23,853 nt of DNA from an uncultured bacterium (lineage in GTDB: Bacteria; Actinomycetota; Coriobacteriia; Coriobacteriales; Eggerthellaceae). The notes below the pieces were generated by a model. The model did no database searches. It saw only the letters and a program-made list of their open reading frames with translations, and was not told the origin of the DNA. The first letter of the stretch is position 1, and every line of letters starts with the position of its first letter. Shown piece after piece: positions 23,468-23,853 of the stretch. The stretch is taken from the NCBI GenBank assembly GCA_905215035.1, contig CAJMOJ010000031.1, positions 1 through 23,853 on the forward strand, written 5' to 3'. The position numbers were made by a program, and so were the translations under genes.

Positions 23468-23699
23468 GTGCTAACTCCCTTCTTGCGCTCACGTTATTAA
23501 TACATATCGCCATGGTATCGAAACTCATGCCATGCAGAATGAACTGTTGCATAGCTGATACTCGACTCAAGCCGTGCTCCGTCCGTTCCTTGTGCGCGTG
23601 CATGATAACTATTCATGATAGGCAACTTTGCTACGTTTTGGACGATTATTGGACATCTGTGGCGAAAAATAGGGCTGGCGACTAGATTATGACAAGACG

Positions 23700-23728
23700 T
23701 TCACAAAACTGTGGAGACCTTATATAAG
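23700..23728 (+). promoter_or_regulatory. candidate plus-strand promoter 1
   Basis: TTCACA (23700-23705) and TATAAG (23723-23728) are 17 bases apart. Transcription would begin near 23735 and run into the hairpin at 23810-23845. Confidence 0.3.
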
Positions 23729-23765
23729 ACAGTGCTAACAATAATGAGGGGTGTTGAGAATTGTA

Positions 23766-23793
23766 TTGAATATCGTATTGGAGATTTTATATA
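23766..23793 (+). promoter_or_regulatory. candidate plus-strand promoter 2
   Basis: TTGAAT (23766-23771) and TATATA (23788-23793) are 16 bases apart in an AT-rich stretch. A transcript from here would meet the hairpin almost at once. Confidence 0.3.
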
Positions 23794-23809
23794 TAGATAT
23801 ACGCCAACA

Positions 23810-23845
23810 CAAAAGGAGCCACACATTGCTGCATGACTCCTTTTG
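23810..23845. terminator. rho-independent terminator-type hairpin, usable from both strands
   Basis: CAAAAGGAG (23810-23818) and CTCCTTTTG (23837-23845) form a perfect 9-bp stem with an 18-base loop. The stem ends in A4/T4, so either transcript has a short U-run at its 3' side. It may end a plus-strand RNA from this region or a gene entering from the right. Confidence 0.55.
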
Positions 23846-23853
23846 CTCTATCG

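Larger units (their letters stand above)
23468..23853. other. gene-free stretch upstream of the Pip pair
   Basis: No convincing gene lies in these 386 bases. The part next to the Pip operon should hold its minus-strand promoter, but no clear -35/-10 pair stands out. The distal part has two promoter-like pairs on the plus strand and a terminator-type hairpin near the window end. AT content rises after about 23690. Confidence 0.6.

Noticed and set aside
23527..23685. A 52-codon cysteine-rich plus-strand frame (MPCRMNCC...)
   Set aside because: It has no ribosome binding site and no precursor-peptide architecture or processing genes nearby. The cysteine count is notable but unsupported.

Overview
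The window carries 16 protein genes that can be identified or described, plus a possible 3' tail of one more at the left edge. There are no rRNA, tRNA, CRISPR or insertion-sequence features. The gene set suggests an anaerobic Gram-positive bacterium: a 2-hydroxyacyl-CoA dehydratase-type radical enzyme with its ATP-driven activator, de novo NAD synthesis under a NiaR-type repressor, meso-diaminopimelate dehydrogenase, a VanRS-like two-component system and YhgE/Pip membrane proteins. A mid-GC member of the Coriobacteriia fits best, but Clostridia cannot be excluded. This placement is an inference from gene families, not from a marker gene.

Layout, left to right. (1) 1-1381: an uncharacterised multi-pass membrane protein on the minus strand, and divergent from it a hotdog-fold thioesterase. 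(2) 1382-9061, minus strand: a tightly packed run whose transcription order is dehydratase subunit, dehydratase-activator fusion, sbcD, sbcC. The second gene is an in-frame fusion of a dehydratase domain and the [4Fe-4S] activator ATPase. A strong internal ribosome binding site lies exactly at the domain border. (3) 9062-9377: a divergent regulatory region with six 12-bp tandem repeats and small palindromes, leading into ddh on the plus strand. (4) 10479-14214, minus strand: nadA-nadB-nadC-niaR, a complete aspartate-to-nicotinate-mononucleotide operon that also encodes its likely repressor. A palindrome covering the probable -35 element is a good candidate operator. (5) 14369-15414, plus strand: cysE, preceded by two abutting 20-bp near-identical copies of a palindromic box. 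(6) 15386-17451, minus strand: a VanS/VanR-like sensor kinase and response regulator, with a membrane-anchored C39-like papain-fold protein reading divergently. (7) 18618-23467, minus strand: two translationally coupled YhgE/Pip paralogues. (8) 23468-23853: a gene-free end with plus-strand promoter-like sequences and a terminator-type hairpin.

How the parts fit together: nadABC makes NAMN from aspartate and DHAP, and NiaR would shut this off when nicotinate is available. Ddh supplies meso-diaminopimelate for wall and lysine synthesis, and CysE opens cysteine synthesis. The two-component system, the C39-like protein and the Pip pair all sit at the cell envelope and may form a surface-related neighbourhood. 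The least expected features are the fused dehydratase-activator with an internal start, the 12-bp repeat array, the doubled box before cysE, and the Pip paralogue with an extra C-terminal membrane module.
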